In this document: positions 1-13,749 of the stretch, one piece after another
How positions within the stretch are numbered: position 1 is the first letter of the stretch
Layout: each line of letters starts with the position of its first letter
NCBI GenBank assembly: GCA_036245805.1
Contig: BTRK01000006.1
Location: 37,142,901 to 37,206,900, forward strand
From: Pristionchus mayeri
Taxonomy: Eukaryota > Nematoda > Chromadorea > Rhabditida > Neodiplogasteridae
Direction of reading: 5' to 3'
DNA: 64,000 bases
Translations under genes and position numbers: made by a program
Notes under the pieces: model-generated
The model's database searches: none
What the model was told of the DNA's origin: nothing
The model's input: only the letters and a program-made list of their open reading frames with translations

Positions 1-590
1 CCAAAATGGTACCTGGTCGATCCCAGGAAGGTTCCAAAATGGTACCTGATAGATCCCAGGAAGGTTCCAAAATGGTACCTGGCCGATCCCAGGAAGGTTC
101 CAAAATGGTACCTGATCGATCCCAGGAAGGTTTCAAAATGGTACCTGATCGATCTCTGAAAGGTTTCAATATGGTACCTGGTCGATCCCAGGAAGGTTCC
201 AAAATGGTACCTGGTCGATCCCAGGAAGGTTCCAAAATGATACCTGATTGATCCCAGGAAGGTTCCAAAATGGTACATGAGAGATCTCAGGAAGGTTCCA
301 AAATGGTACCTGGTCGATCCTAGGAAGGTTCCAAAATGGTACCTGATCGATCCCATGAAGGTTCCAAAATGGTACATGAGAGATCTCAGGAAGGTTCCAA
401 AATGGTACCTGATCGACCACAGGAGGGTTCCAAAATGGTACCTGATCGATCTCTGAAAGGTTTCAAAATGGTACCTGGTCGATCCCAGGAACGTTCCAAA
501 ATGGTACCTGGTCGATCTCAGGAAGGTTCCAAAATGGTACCTGATCGACCACAGGAAGGTTCCAAAATGGTACCTGATCGACCACAGGAA

Positions 591-1250
591 GGTTCCAAAA
601 TGGTACCTGATCGATCCCAAGAAGGTTCCAAAATGGTACCTGGTCGATCCCAGGAAGGTTCCAAAATGGTACCTGATAGATCCCAGGAAGGTTCCAAAAT
701 GGTACCTGGCCGATCCCAGGAAGGTTCCAAAATGGTACCTGATCGATCCCAGGAAGGTTTCAAAATGGTACCTGATCGATCTCTGAAAGGTTTCAAAATG
801 GTACCTGGTCGATCCCAGGAAGGTTCCAAAATGGTACCTGGTCGATCCCAGGAAGGTTCCAAAATGATACCTGATTGATCCCAGGAAGGTTCCAAAATGG
901 TACATGAGAGATCTCAGGAAGGTTCCAAAATGGTACCTGATCGATCCCAAGAAGGTTCCAAAATGGTACCTGGTCGATCCCAGGAAGGTTCCAAAATGGT
1001 ACCTGATAGATCCCAGGAAGGTTCCAAAATGGTACCTGGCCGATCCCAGGAAGGTTCCAAAATGGTACCTGATCGATCCCAGGAAGGTTACAAAATGGTA
1101 CCTGATCGATCTCTGAAAGGTTTCAAAATGGTACCTGGTCGATCCCAGGAAGGTTCCAAAATGGTACCTGGTCGATCCCAGGAAGGTTCCAAAATGATAC
1201 CTGATTGATCCCAGGAAGGTTCCAAAATGGTACATGAGAGATCTCAGGAA
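591..1250. repeat. 330-bp (10-monomer) tandem duplication
   Basis: Copies lie at 591-920 and 921-1,250. Each runs CCCAAG type, GGTCG, GATAG, GGCCG, GATCG with GGTTTC, the CTCTGAAAGG type, two GGTCG, the ATGATA/GATTGATC pair, then CATGAGAGATCTC. The one difference I noticed is GGTTTC near 757 against GGTTAC near 1,087. With the cassettes at 153 and 450, this makes the left end the zone of shortest higher-order period in the window (297-330 bp, against 600 bp or more elsewhere). The array continues leftward out of the window, so I cannot tell whether an edge is near. Confidence 0.9.
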
Positions 1251-1415
1251 GGTTCCAAAATGGTACCTGATCGACCACAGGAAGGTTCCAAAATGGTACC
1301 TGATCGATCCCAGGAAGGTTCCAAAATGGTACCTGGTCGATCACATGAAGGTTCCAAAATGGTACCTGATCGACCACAGGAAGGTTCCAAAATGGTACCT
1401 GATCGATCCCAAGAA

Positions 1416-4400
1416 GGTTCCAAAATGGTACCTGGTCGATCCCAGGAAGGTTCCAAAATGGTACCTGATCGATCCCAGGAAGGTTCCAAAATGGTACCTG
1501 GTCGATCCCAGGAAGGTTCCAAAATGGTACCTGATCGATCCCAGGAAGGTTCCAAAATGGTACCTGGTCGATCCCAGGAAGGTTCCAAAATGGTACCTGA
1601 TAGATCCCAGGAAGGTTCCAAAATGGTACCTGATCGACCACAGGAAGGTTCCAAAATGGTACCTGATCGATCCCAGGAAGGTTCCAAAATGGTACCTGGT
1701 CGATCCCAGGAAGGTTCCAAAATGGTACCTGATAGATCCCAGGAAGGTTCCAAAATGGTACCTGATCGACCACAGGAAGGTTCCAAAATGGTACCTGATC
1801 GATCCCAAGAAGGTTCCAAAATGGTACCTGGTCGATCCCAGGAAGGTTCCAAAATGGTACCTGGCCGATCCCAGGAAGGTTCCAAAATGGTACCTGATCG
1901 ATCCCAGGAAGGTTTCAAAATGGTACCTGATCGATCTCTGAAAGGTTTCAAAATGGTACCTGGTCGATCCCAGGAAGGTTCCAAAATGGTACCTGGTCGA
2001 TCCCAGGAAGGTTCCAAAATGATACCTGATCGACCACAGGAAGGTTCCAAAATGGTACCTGATCGATCCCAGGAAGGTTCCAAAATGGTACCTGGTCGAT
2101 CCCAGGAAGGTTCCAAAATGGTACCTGATAGATCCCAGGAAGGTTCCAAAATGGTACCTGATCGACCACAGGAAGGTTCCAAAATGGTACCTGATCGATC
2201 CCAAGAAGGTTCCAAAATGGTACCTGGTCGATCCCAGGAAGGTTCCAAAATGGTACCTGATAGATCCCAGGAAGGTTCCAAAATGGTACCTGGCCGATCC
2301 CAGGAAGGTTCCAAAATGGTACCTGATCGATCCCAGGAAGGTTTCAAAATGGTACCTGATCGATCTCTGAAAGGTTTCAAAATGGTACCTGGTCGATCCC
2401 AGGAAGGTTCCAAAATGGTACCTGGTCGATCCCAGGAAGGTTCCAAAATGATACCTGATTGATCCCAGGAAGGTTCCAAAATGGTACATGAGAGATCTCA
2501 GGAAGGTTCCAAAATGGTACCTGATCGACCACAGGAAGGTTCCAAAATGGTACCTGATCGATCCCAGGAAGGTTCCAAAATGGTACCTGGTCGATCACAT
2601 GAAGGTTCCAAAATGGTACCTGATCGATCCCAGGAAGGTTTCAAAATGGTACCTGATCGATCTCAGAAAGGTTCCAAAATGTTACCAGGTCGATCCCAGG
2701 AAGGTTCCAAAATGGTACTTGGTCGATCCCAGGAAGGTTCCAAAATGGTACCTGGTCGATCCCAGGAAGGTTCCAAAATGGTACCTGGTCGATCCTAGGA
2801 AGGTTCCAAAATGGTACATGAGAGATCTCAGGAAGGTTCCAAAATGGTACATGAGAGATCTCAGGAAGGTTCCAAAATGGTACCTGATCGACCACAGGAA
2901 GGTTCCAAAATGGTACCTGATCGATCCCGGGAAGGTTCCAAAATGGTACCTGATTAATCTCAGGAAGGTTCCAAAATGGTACCTGGTCGATCCCAGGAAG
3001 GTTCCAAAATGGTACCTGGTCGATCCTAGAAAGGTTCCAAAATGGTACCTGGTCGATCCCAGGAAGGTTCCAAAATGGTACCTGATCGATCCCAGGAAGG
3101 TTCCAAAATGGTACCTGGTCGATCCCAGGAAGGTTCCAAAATGGTACCTGATCGATCCCAGGAAGGTTCCAAAATGGTACCTGGTCGATCCCAGGAAGGT
3201 TCCAAAATGGTACCTGATAGATCCCAGGAAGGTTCCAAAATGGTACCTGATCGACCACAGGAAGGTTCCAAAATGGTACCTGATCGATCCCAGGAAGGTT
3301 CCAAAATGGTACCTGGTCGATCCCAGGAAGGTTCCAAAATGGTACCTGATAGATCCCAGGAAGGTTCCAAAATGGTACCTGATCGACCACAGGAAGGTTC
3401 CAAAATGGTACCTGATCGATCCCAAGAAGGTTCCAAAATGGTACCTGGTCGATCCCAGGAAGGTTCCAAAATGGTACCTGGCCGATAACAGGAAGGTTCC
3501 AAAATGGTACCTGATCGATCCCAGGAAGGTTTCAAAATGGTACCTGATCGATCTCTGAAAGGTTTCAAAATGGTACCTGGTCGATCCCAGGAAGGTTCCA
3601 AAATGGTACCTGGTCGATCCCAGGAAGGTTCCAAAATGATACCTGATCGACCACAGGAAGGTTCCAAAATGGTACCTGATCGATCCCAGGAAGGTTCCAA
3701 AATGGTACCTGGTCGATCCCAGGAAGGTTCCAAAATGGTACCTGATAGATCCCAGGAAGGTTCCAAAATGGTACCTGATCGACCACAGGAAGGTTCCAAA
3801 ATGGTACCTGATCGATCCCAAGAAGGTTCCAAAATGGTACCTGGTCGATCCCAGGAAGGTTCCAAAATGGTACCTGATAGATCCCAGGAAGGTTCCAAAA
3901 TGGTACCTGGCCGATCCCAGGAAGGTTCCAAAATGGTACCTGATCGATCCCAGGAAGGTTTCAAAATGGTACCTGATCGATCTCTGAAAGGTTTCAAAAT
4001 GGTACCTGGTCGATCCCAGGAAGGTTCCAAAATGGTACCTGGTCGATCCCAGGAAGGTTCCAAAATGATACCTGATTGATCCCAGGAAGGTTCCAAAATG
4101 GTACATGAGAGATCTCAGGAAGGTTCCAAAATGGTACCTGATCGACCACAGGAAGGTTCCAAAATGGTACCTGATCGATCCCAGGAAGGTTCCAAAATGG
4201 TACCTGGTCGATCACATGAAGGTTCCAAAATGGTACCTGATCGATCCCAGGAAGGTTTCAAAATGGTACCTGATCGATCTCAGAAAGGTTCCAAAATGTT
4301 ACCAGGTCGATCCCAGGAAGGTTCCAAAATGGTACTTGGTCGATCCCAGGAAGGTTCCAAAATGGTACCTGGTCGATCCCAGGAAGGTTCCAAAATGGTA

Positions 4401-4517
4401 CCTGGTCGATCCTAGGAAGGTTCCAAAATGGTACATGAGAGATCTCAGGAAGGTTCCAAAATGGTACATGAGAGATCTCAGGAAGGTTCCAAAATGGTAC
4501 CTGATCGACCACAGGAA
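1416..4517. repeat. 1,485-bp duplicate pair at 1,617-bp spacing
   Basis: Segment 1,416-2,900 (45 monomers) recurs as 3,033-4,517 with the same order of monomer types. The 132 bp between them (2,901-3,032) are four monomers: CCCGGG, GATTAATC, GGTCG and CCTAGA types. Identity begins where GGTCG follows the CCCAAG type on the left and the CCTAGA type on the right. It ends where one copy continues with CCCGGG and the other with GGTCGATCCC. A private mutation, GGCCGATAAC near 3,481-3,490, marks the second copy and closes a forward reading frame there. Confidence 0.85.
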
Positions 4518-6101
4518 GGTTCCAAAATGGTACCTGGTCGATCCCAGGAAGGTTCCAAAATGGTACCTGGTCGATCCTAGAAAGGTGCCAAAATGGTACC
4601 TGATCGATCCCAGGAAGGTTCCAAAATGGTACTTGGTCGATCCCAGGAAGGTTCCAAAATGGTACCTGATAGATCCCAGGAAGGTTCCAAAATGGTACCT
4701 GGCCGATCCCAGGAAGGTTCCAAAATGGTACCTGATCGATCCCAGGAAGGTTTCAAAATGGTACCTGATCGATCTCTGAAAGGTTTCAAAATGGTACCTG
4801 GTCGATCCCAGGAAGGTTCCAAAATGGTACCTGGTCGATCACAGGAAGGTTCCAAAATGATACCTGATTGATCCCAGGAAGGTTCCAAAATGGTACCTGG
4901 TCGATCCCAGGAAGGTTCCAAAATGGTACCTGATCGATCCCAGGAAGGTTCCAAAATGGTACATGAGAGATCTCAGGAAGGTTCCAAAATGGTACCTGAT
5001 CGACCACAGGAAGGTTCCAAAATGGTACCTGATCGATCCCAAGAAGGTTCCAAAATGGTACATGACAGATCTCAGGAAGGTTCCAAAATGGTACCTGATC
5101 GACCACAGGAAGGTTCCAAAATGGTACCTGATCGATCCCATGAAGGTTCCAAAATGGTACATGAGAGATCTCAGGAAGGTTCCAAAATGGTACCTGATCG
5201 ACCACAGGAAGGTTCCAAAATGGTACCTGATCGATCCCAAGAAGGTTCCAAAATGGTACCTGGTCGATCACATGAAGGTTCCAAAATGGTACATGAGAGA
5301 TCTCAGGAAGGTTCCAAAATGGTACCTGATCGACCACAGGAAGGTTCCAAAATGGTACCTGATTAATCTCAGGAACGTTCCAAAATGGTACCTGGTCGAT
5401 CCCAGGAAGGTTCCAAAATGATACCTGATCGATCCCAGGAAGGTTCCAAAATGGTACCTGATTAATCTCAGGAAGGTTCCAAAATGGTACCTGGTCGATC
5501 CTAGGAAGGTTCCAAAATGGTACCTGATCGATCCCAGGAAGGTTCCAAAATGGTACCTGGTCGATCCCAGGAAGGTTCCAAAATGGTACCTGATAGATCC
5601 CAGGAAGGTTCCAAAATGGTACCTGATCGACCACAGGAAGGTTCCAAAATGGTACCTGATCGATCCCAAGAAGGTTCCAAAATGGTACCTGGTCGATCCC
5701 AGGAAGGTTCCAAAATGGTACCTGATAGATCCCAGGAAGGTTCCAAAATGGTACCTGGCCGATCCCAGGAAGGTTCCAAAATGGTACCTGATCGATCCCA
5801 GGAAGGTTTCAAAATGGTACCTGATCGATCTCTGAAAGGTTTCAAAATGGTACCTGGTCGATCCCAGGAAGGTTCCAAAATGGTACCTGGTCGATCCCAG
5901 GAAGGTTCCAAAATGATACCTGATTGATCCCAGGAAGGTTCCAAAATGGTACATGAGAGATCTCAGGAAGGTTCCAAAATGGTACCTGATCGACCACAGG
6001 AAGGTTCCAAAATGGTACCTGATCGATCCCAGGAAGGTTCCAAAATGGTACCTGGTCGATCACATGAAGGTTCCAAAATGGTACCTGATCGATCCCAGGA
6101 A
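4518..6101. repeat. 48-monomer segment recurring 3,432 bp downstream
   Basis: This segment matches 7,950-9,533 in monomer order. Upstream of it, the sequence from about 3.9 to 4.5 kb matches 7.3 to 7.9 kb at a spacing of 3,366 bp. The two copies therefore differ by a 66-bp (two-monomer) insertion or deletion: the CCCGGG and GATTAATC types at 7,884-7,949 are absent near 4,518. Private mutations here are AAAGGTGCC near 4,586 and GGTCGATCACAGG near 4,840. The match ends at 6,102, where this copy carries the CTCTGAAAGG type and the other carries CTCAGAAAGG. Confidence 0.82.
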
Positions 6102-7190
6102 GGTTTCAAAATGGTACCTGATCGATCTCTGAAAGGTTTCAAAATGGTACCTGGTCGATCCCAGGAAGGTTCCAAAATGGTACCTGGTCGATCCCAGGAA
6201 GGTTCCAAAATGATACCTGATCGACCACAGGAAGGTTCCAAAATGGTACCTGATCGATCCCAGGAAGGTTCCAAAATGGTACCTGGTCGATCCCAGGAAG
6301 GTTCCAAAATGGTACCTGATAGATCCCAGGAAGGTTCCAAAATGGTACCTGATCGACCACAGGAAGGTTCCAAAATGGTACCTGATCGATCCCAAGAAGG
6401 TTCCAAAATGGTACCTGGTCGATCCCAGGAAGGTTCCAAAATGGTACCTGATAGATCCCAGGAAGGTTCCAAAATGGTACCTGGCCGATCCCAGGAAGGT
6501 TCCAAAATGGTACCTGATCGATCCCAGGAAGGTTTCAAAATGGTACCTGATCGATCTCTGAAAGGTTTCAAAATGGTACCTGGTCGATCCCAGGAAGGTT
6601 CCAAAATGGTACCTGGTCGATCCCAGGAAGGTTCCAAAATGATACCTGATTGATCCCAGGAAGGTTCCAAAATGGTACATGAGAGATCTCAGGAAGGTTC
6701 CAAAATGGTACCTGATCGACCACAGGAAGGTTCCAAAATGGTACCTGATCGATCCCAGGAAGGTTCCAAAATGGTACCTGGTCGATCACATGAAGGTTCC
6801 AAAATGGTACCTGATCGATCCCAGGAAGGTTTCAAAATGGTACCTGATCGATCTCAGAAAGGTTCCAAAATGTTACCAGGTCGATCCCAGGAAGGTTCCA
6901 AAATGGTACTTGGTCGATCCCAGGAAGGTTCCAAAATGGTACCTGGTCGATCCCAGGAAGGTTCCAAAATGGTACCTGGTCGATCCCAGGAAGGTTCCAA
7001 AATGATACCTGATCGACCACAGGAAGGTTCCAAAATGGTACCTGATCGATCCCAGGAAGGTTCCAAAATGGTACCTGGTCGATCCCAGGAAGGTTCCAAA
7101 ATGGTACCTGATAGATCCCAGGAAGGTTCCAAAATGGTACCTGATCGACCACAGGAAGGTTCCAAAATGGTACCTGATCGATCCCAAGAA

Positions 7191-10100
7191 GGTTCCAAAA
7201 TGGTACCTGGTCGATCCCAGGAAGGTTCCAAAATGGTACCTGATAGATCCCAGGAAGGTTCCAAAATGGTACCTGGCCGATCCCAGGAAGGTTCCAAAAT
7301 GGTACCTGATCGATCCCAGGAAGGTTTCAAAATGGTACCTGATCGATCTCTGAAAGGTTTCAAAATGGTACCTGGTCGATCCCAGGAAGGTTCCAAAATG
7401 GTACCTGGTCGATCCCAGGAAGGTTCCAAAATGATACCTGATTGATCCCAGGAAGGTTCCAAAATGGTACATGAGAGATCTCAGGAAGGTTCCAAAATGG
7501 TACCTGATCGACCACAGGAAGGTTCCAAAATGGTACCTGATCGATCCCAGGAAGGTTCCAAAATGGTACCTGGTCGATCACATGAAGGTTCCAAAATGGT
7601 ACCTGATCGATCCCAGGAAGGTTTCAAAATGGTACCTGATCGATCTCAGAAAGGTTCCAAAATGTTACCAGGTCGATCCCAGGAAGGTTCCAAAATGGTA
7701 CTTGGTCGATCCCAGGAAGGTTCCAAAATGGTACCTGGTCGATCCCAGGAAGGTTCCAAAATGGTACCTGGTCGATCCTAGGAAGGTTCCAAAATGGTAC
7801 ATGAGAGATCTCAGGAAGGTTCCAAAATGGTACATGAGAGATCTCAGGAAGGTTCCAAAATGGTACCTGATCGACCACAGGAAGGTTCCAAAATGGTACC
7901 TGATCGATCCCGGGAAGGTTCCAAAATGGTACCTGATTAATCTCAGGAAGGTTCCAAAATGGTACCTGGTCGATCCCAGGAAGGTTCCAAAATGGTACCT
8001 GGTCGATCCTAGAAAGGTTCCAAAATGGTACCTGATCGATCCCAGGAAGGTTCCAAAATGGTACTTGGTCGATCCCAGGAAGGTTCCAAAATGGTACCTG
8101 ATAGATCCCAGGAAGGTTCCAAAATGGTACCTGGCCGATCCCAGGAAGGTTCCAAAATGGTACCTGATCGATCCCAGGAAGGTTTCAAAATGGTACCTGA
8201 TCGATCTCTGAAAGGTTTCAAAATGGTACCTGGTCGATCCCAGGAAGGTTCCAAAATGGTACCTGGTCGATCCCAGGAAGGTTCCAAAATGATACCTGAT
8301 TGATCCCAGGAAGGTTCCAAAATGGTACCTGGTCGATCCCAGGAAGGTTCCAAAATGGTACCTGATCGATCCCAGGAAGGTTCCAAAATGGTACATGAGA
8401 GATCTCAGGAAGGTTCCAAAATGGTACCTGATCGACCACAGGAAGGTTCCAAAATGGTACCTGATCGATCCCAAGAAGGTTCCAAAATGGTACATGACAG
8501 ATCTCAGGAAGGTTCCAAAATGGTACCTGATCGACCACAGGAAGGTTCCAAAATGGTACCTGATCGATCCCATGAAGGTTCCAAAATGGTACATGAGAGA
8601 TCTCAGGAAGGTTCCAAAATGGTACCTGATCGACCACAGGAAGGTTCCAAAATGGTACCTGATCGATCCCAAGAAGGTTCCAAAATGGTACCTGGTCGAT
8701 CACATGAAGGTTCCAAAATGGTACATGAGAGATCTCAGGAAGGTTCCAAAATGGTACCTGATCGACCACAGGAAGGTTCCAAAATGGTACCTGATTAATC
8801 TCAGGAACGTTCCAAAATGGTACCTGGTCGATCCCAGGAAGGTTCCAAAATGATACCTGCTCGATCCCAGGAAGGTTCCAAAATGGTACCTGATTAATCT
8901 CAGGAAGGTTCCAAAATGGTACCTGGTCGATCCTAGGAAGGTTCCAAAATGGTACCTGATCGATCCCAGGAAGGTTCCAAAATGGTACCTGGTCGATCCC
9001 AGGAAGGTTCCAAAATGGTACCTGATAGATCCCAGGAAGGTTCCAAAATGGTACCTGATCGACCACAGGAAGGTTCCAAAATGGTACCTGATCGATCCCA
9101 AGAAGGTTCCAAAATGGTACCTGGTCGATCCCAGGAAGGTTCCAAAATGGTACCTGATAGATCCCAGGAAGGTTCCAAAATGGTACCTGGCCGATCCCAG
9201 GAAGGTTCCAAAATGGTACCTGATCGATCCCAGGAAGGTTTCAAAATGGTACCTGATCGATCTCTGAAAGGTTTCAAAATGGTACCTGGTCGATCCCAGG
9301 AAGGTTCCAAAATGGTACCTGGTCGATCCCAGGAAGGTTCCAAAATGATACCTGATTGATCCCAGGAAGGTTCCAAAATGGTACATGAGAGATCTCAGGA
9401 AGGTTCCAAAATGGTACCTGATCGACCACAGGAAGGTTCCAAAATGGTACCTGATCGATCCCAGGAAGGTTCCAAAATGGTACCTGGTCGATCACATGAA
9501 GGTTCCAAAATGGTACCTGATCGATCCCAGGAAGGTTTCAAAATGGTACCTGATCGATCTCAGAAAGGTTCCAAAATGTTACCTGGTCGATCCCAGGAAG
9601 GTTCCAAAATGGTACTTGGTCGATCCCAGGAAGGTTCCAAAATGGTACCTGGTCGATCCCAGGAAGGTTCCAAAATGGTACCTGGTCGATCCTAGGAAGG
9701 TTCCAAAATGGTACATGAGAGATCTCAGGAAGGTTCCAAAATGGTACATGAGAGATCTCAGGAAGGTTCCAAAATGGTACCTGGCCGATCCCAGGAAGGT
9801 TCCAAAATGGTACCTGATCGATCCCAGGAAGGTTTCAAAATGGTACCTGATCGATCTCTGAAAGGTTTCAAAATGGTACCTGGTCGATCCCAGGAAGGTT
9901 CCAAAATGGTACATGAGAGATCTCAGGAAGGTTCCAAAATGGTACATGAGAGATCTCAGGAAGGTTCCAAAATGGTACCTGGCCGATCCCAGGAAGGTTC
10001 CAAAATGGTACCTGGTCGATCCCAGGAAGGTTCCAAAATGGTACCTGATAGATCCCAGGAAGGTTCCAAAATGGTACCTGGCCGATCCCAGGAAGGTTCC

Positions 10101-12717
10101 AAAATGGTACCTGATCGATCCCAGGAAGGTTTCAAAATGGTACCTGATCGATCTCTGAAAGGTTTCAAAATGGTACCTGGTCGATCCCAGGAAGGTTCCA
10201 AAATGGTACCTGGTCGATCCCAGGAAGGTTCCAAAATGATACCTGATTGATCCCAGGAAGGTTCCAAAATGGTACATGAGAGATCTCAGGAAGGTTCCAA
10301 AATGGTACCTGATCGACCACAGGAAGGTTCCAAAATGGTACCTGATCGATCCCAGGAAGGTTCCAAAATGGTACCTGGTCGATCACATGAAGGTTCCAAA
10401 ATGGTACCTGATCGATCCCAGGAAGGTTTCAAAATGGTACCTGATCGATCTCAGAAAGGTTCCAAAATGTTACCAGGTCGATCCCAGGAAGGTTCCAAAA
10501 TGGTACTTGGTCGATCCCAGAAAGGTTCCAAAATGGTACCTGGTCGATCCCAGGAAGGTTCCAAAATGGTACCTGGTCGATCCTAGGAAGGTTCCAAAAT
10601 GGTACATGAGAGATCTCAGGAAGGTTCCAAAATGGTACATGAGAGATCTCAGGAAGGTTCCAAAATGGTACCTGATCGACCACAGGAAGGTTCCAAAATG
10701 GTACCTGATCGATCCCGGGAAGGTTCCAAAATGGTACCTGATTAATCTCAGGAAGGTTCCAAAATGGTACCTGGTCGATCCCAGGAAGGTTCCAAAATGG
10801 TACCTGGTCGATCCTAGAAAGGTTCCAAAATGGTACCTGATCGATCCCAGGAAGGTTCCAAAATGGTACTTGGTCGATCCCAGGAAGGTTCCAAAATGGT
10901 ACCTGATAGATCCCAGGAAGGTTCCAAAATGGTACCTGGCCGATCCCAGGAAGGTTCCAAAATGGTACCTGATCGATCCCAGGAAGGTTTCAAAATGGTA
11001 CCTGATCGATCTCTGAAAGGTTTCAAAATGGTACCTGGTCGATCCCAGGAAGGTTCCAAAATGGTACCTGGTCGATCCCAGGAAGGTTCCAAAATGATAC
11101 CTGATTGATCCCAGGAAGGTTCCAAAATGGTACCTGGTCGATCCCAGGAAGGTTCCAAAATGGTACCTGATCGATCCCAGGAAGGTTCCAAAATGGTACA
11201 TGAGAGATCTCAGGAAGGTTCCAAAATGGTACCTGATCGACCACAGGAAGGTTCCAAAATGGTACCTGATCGATCCCAAGAAGGTTCCAAAATGGTACAT
11301 GACAGATCTCAGGAAGGTTCCAAAATGGTACCTGATCGACCACAGGAAGGTTCCAAAATGGTACCTGATCGATCCCATGAAGGTTCCAAAATGGTACATG
11401 AGAGATCTCAGGAAGGTTCCAAAATGGTACCTGATCGACCACAGGAAGGTTCCAAAATGGTACCTGATCGATCCCAAGAAGGTTCCAAAATGGTACCTGG
11501 TCGATCACATGAAGGTTCCAAAATGGTACATGAGAGATCTCAGGAAGGTTCCAAAATGGTACCTGATCGACCACAGGAAGGTTCCAAAATGGTACCTGAT
11601 TAATCTCAGGAACGTTCCAAAATGGTACCTGGTCGATCCCAGGAAGGTTCCAAAATGATACCTGATCGATCCCAGGAAGGTTCCAAAATGGTACCTGATT
11701 AATCTCAGGAAGGTTCCAAAATGGTACCTGGTCGATCCTAGGAAGGTTCCAAAATGGTACCTGATCGATCCCAGGAAGGTTCCAAAATGGTACCTGGTCG
11801 ATCCCAGGAAGGTTCCAAAATGGTACCTGATAGATCCCAGGAAGGTTCCAAAATGGTACCTGATCGACCACAGGAAGGTTCCAAAATGGTACCTGATCGA
11901 TCCCAAGAAGGTTCCAAAATGGTACCTGGTCGATCCCAGGAAGGTTCCAAAATGGTACCTGATAGATCCCAGGAAGGTTCCAAAATGGTACCTGGCCGAT
12001 CCCAGGAAGGTTCCAAAATGGTACCTGATCGATCCCAGGAAGGTTTCAAAATGGTACCTGATCGATCTCTGAAAGGTTTCAAAATGGTACCTGGTCGATC
12101 CCAGGAAGGTTCCAAAATGGTACCTGGTCGATCCCAGGAAGGTTCCAAAATGATACCTGATTGATCCCAGGAAGGTTCCAAAATGGTACATGAGAGATCT
12201 CAGGAAGGTTCCAAAATGGTACCTGATCGACCACAGGAAGGTTCCAAAATGGTACCTGATCGATCCCAGGAAGGTTCCAAAATGGTACCTGGTCGATCAC
12301 ATGAAGGTTCCAAAATGGTACCTGATCGATCCCAGGAAGGTTTCAAAATGGTACCTGATCGATCTCAGAAAGGTTCCAAAATGTTACCTGGTCGATCCCA
12401 GGAAGGTTCCAAAATGGTACTTGGTCGATCCCAGGAAGGTTCCAAAATGGTACCTGGTCGATCCCAGGAAGGTTCCAAAATGGTACCTGGTCGATCCTAG
12501 GAAGGTTCCAAAATGGTACATGAGAGATCTCAGGAAGGTTCCAAAATGGTACATGAGAGATCTCAGGAAGGTTCCAAAATGGTACCTGGCCGATCCCAGG
12601 AAGGTTCCAAAATGGTACCTGATCGATCCCAGGAAGGTTTCAAAATGGTACCTGATCGATCTCTGAAAGGTTTCAAAATGGTACCTGGTCGATCCCAGGA
12701 AGGTTCCAAAATGGTAC
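7191..12717. repeat. 2,805-bp (85-monomer) tandem duplication
   Basis: Sequence from 7,191 to about 9,912 matches 9,996 to about 12,717 at an offset of exactly 85 monomers. The match starts where GGTCG follows CCCAAG at the left and GGCCG at the right. It breaks about three monomers before the unit would close (from about 9,900), where the first copy carries two CATGAGAGATCTC monomers and the second carries GGTCG types, so a later exchange replaced the end of one copy. Private differences include GATACCTGCTCG near 8,851-8,862 in the first copy and CCCAGAAAGG near 10,517 in the second. Each copy contains one 1,188-bp core unit (from 7,851 and from 10,656). Confidence 0.85.
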
Positions 12718-13749
12718 CTGGTCGATCCCAGGAAGGTTCCAAAATGATACCTGATTGATCCCAGGAAGGTTCCAAAATGGTACCTGGTCGATCCCAGGAA
12801 GGTTCCAAAATGGTACCTGATCGATCCCAGGAAGGTTCCAAAATGGTACATGAGAGATCTCAGGAAGGTTCCAAAATGGTACCTGATCGACCACAGGAAG
12901 GTTCCAAAATGGTACCTGATCGATCCCAAGAAGGTTCCAAAATGGTACATGAGAGATCTCAGGAAGGTTCCAAAATGGTACCTGATCGACCACAGGAAGG
13001 TTCCAAAATGGTACCTGATCGATCCCATGAAGGTTCCAAAATGGTACATGAGAGATCTCAGGAAGGTTCCAAAATGGTACCTGATAGATCCCAGGAAGGT
13101 TCCAAAATGGTACCTGGTCGATCACATGAAGGTTCCAAAATGGTACCTGATCGATCCCAGGAAGGTTCCAAAATGGTACCTGATCGATCCCAAGAAGGTT
13201 CCAAAATGGTAACTGGTCGATCCCAGGAAGGTTCCAAAATGGTACCTGATAGATCCCAGGAAGGTTCCAAAATGGTACCTGGCCGATCCCAGGAAGGTTC
13301 CAAAATGGTACCTGATCGATCCCAGGAAGGTTTCAAAATGGTACCTGATCGATCTCTGAAAGGTTTCAAAATGGTACCTGGTCGATCCCAGGAAGGTTCC
13401 AAAATGGTACCTGGTCGATCCCAGGAAGGTTCCAAAATGATACCTGATTGATCCCAGGAAGGTTCCAAAATGGTACATGAGAGATCTCAGGAAGGTTCCA
13501 AAATGGTACCTGATCGACCACAGGAAGGTTCCAAAATGGTACCTGATCGATCCCAGGAAGGTTCCAAAATGGTACCTGGTCGATCACATGAAGGTTCCAA
13601 AATGGTACCTGATCGATCCCAGGAAGGTTTCAAAATGGTACCTGATCGATCTCAGAAAGGTTCCAAAATGTTACCTGGTCGATCCCAGGAAGGTTCCAAA
13701 ATGGTACTTGGTCGATCCCAGGAAGGTTCCAAAATGGTACCTGGTCGAT
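10656..13749. repeat. About 3.1-kb segment with a distant copy at 38,838-41,898
   Basis: The order of monomer types from 10,656 to about 13,749 is repeated at 38,838 to about 41,898. The offset is 28,182 bp at first and 28,149 bp after the distant copy loses one monomer near 39,300. The distant copy carries GGTTTGAAAATGG near 41,514 and this copy carries ATGGTAACTGG near 13,206; otherwise the reading-frame patterns agree over nearly the whole length. The two segments are not adjacent, so this reflects either a larger ancestral repeat whose intervening sequence has been rebuilt, or non-local exchange. Confidence 0.82.

Noticed and set aside
1227..2462. 411-codon forward frame repeating MVPDRSQEGSK
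   Set aside because: It is the longest run of the frame with the most silent variants, but it begins and ends at ordinary GATTGATC monomers and the same frame is stopped many times elsewhere. There is no sign of a gene boundary.
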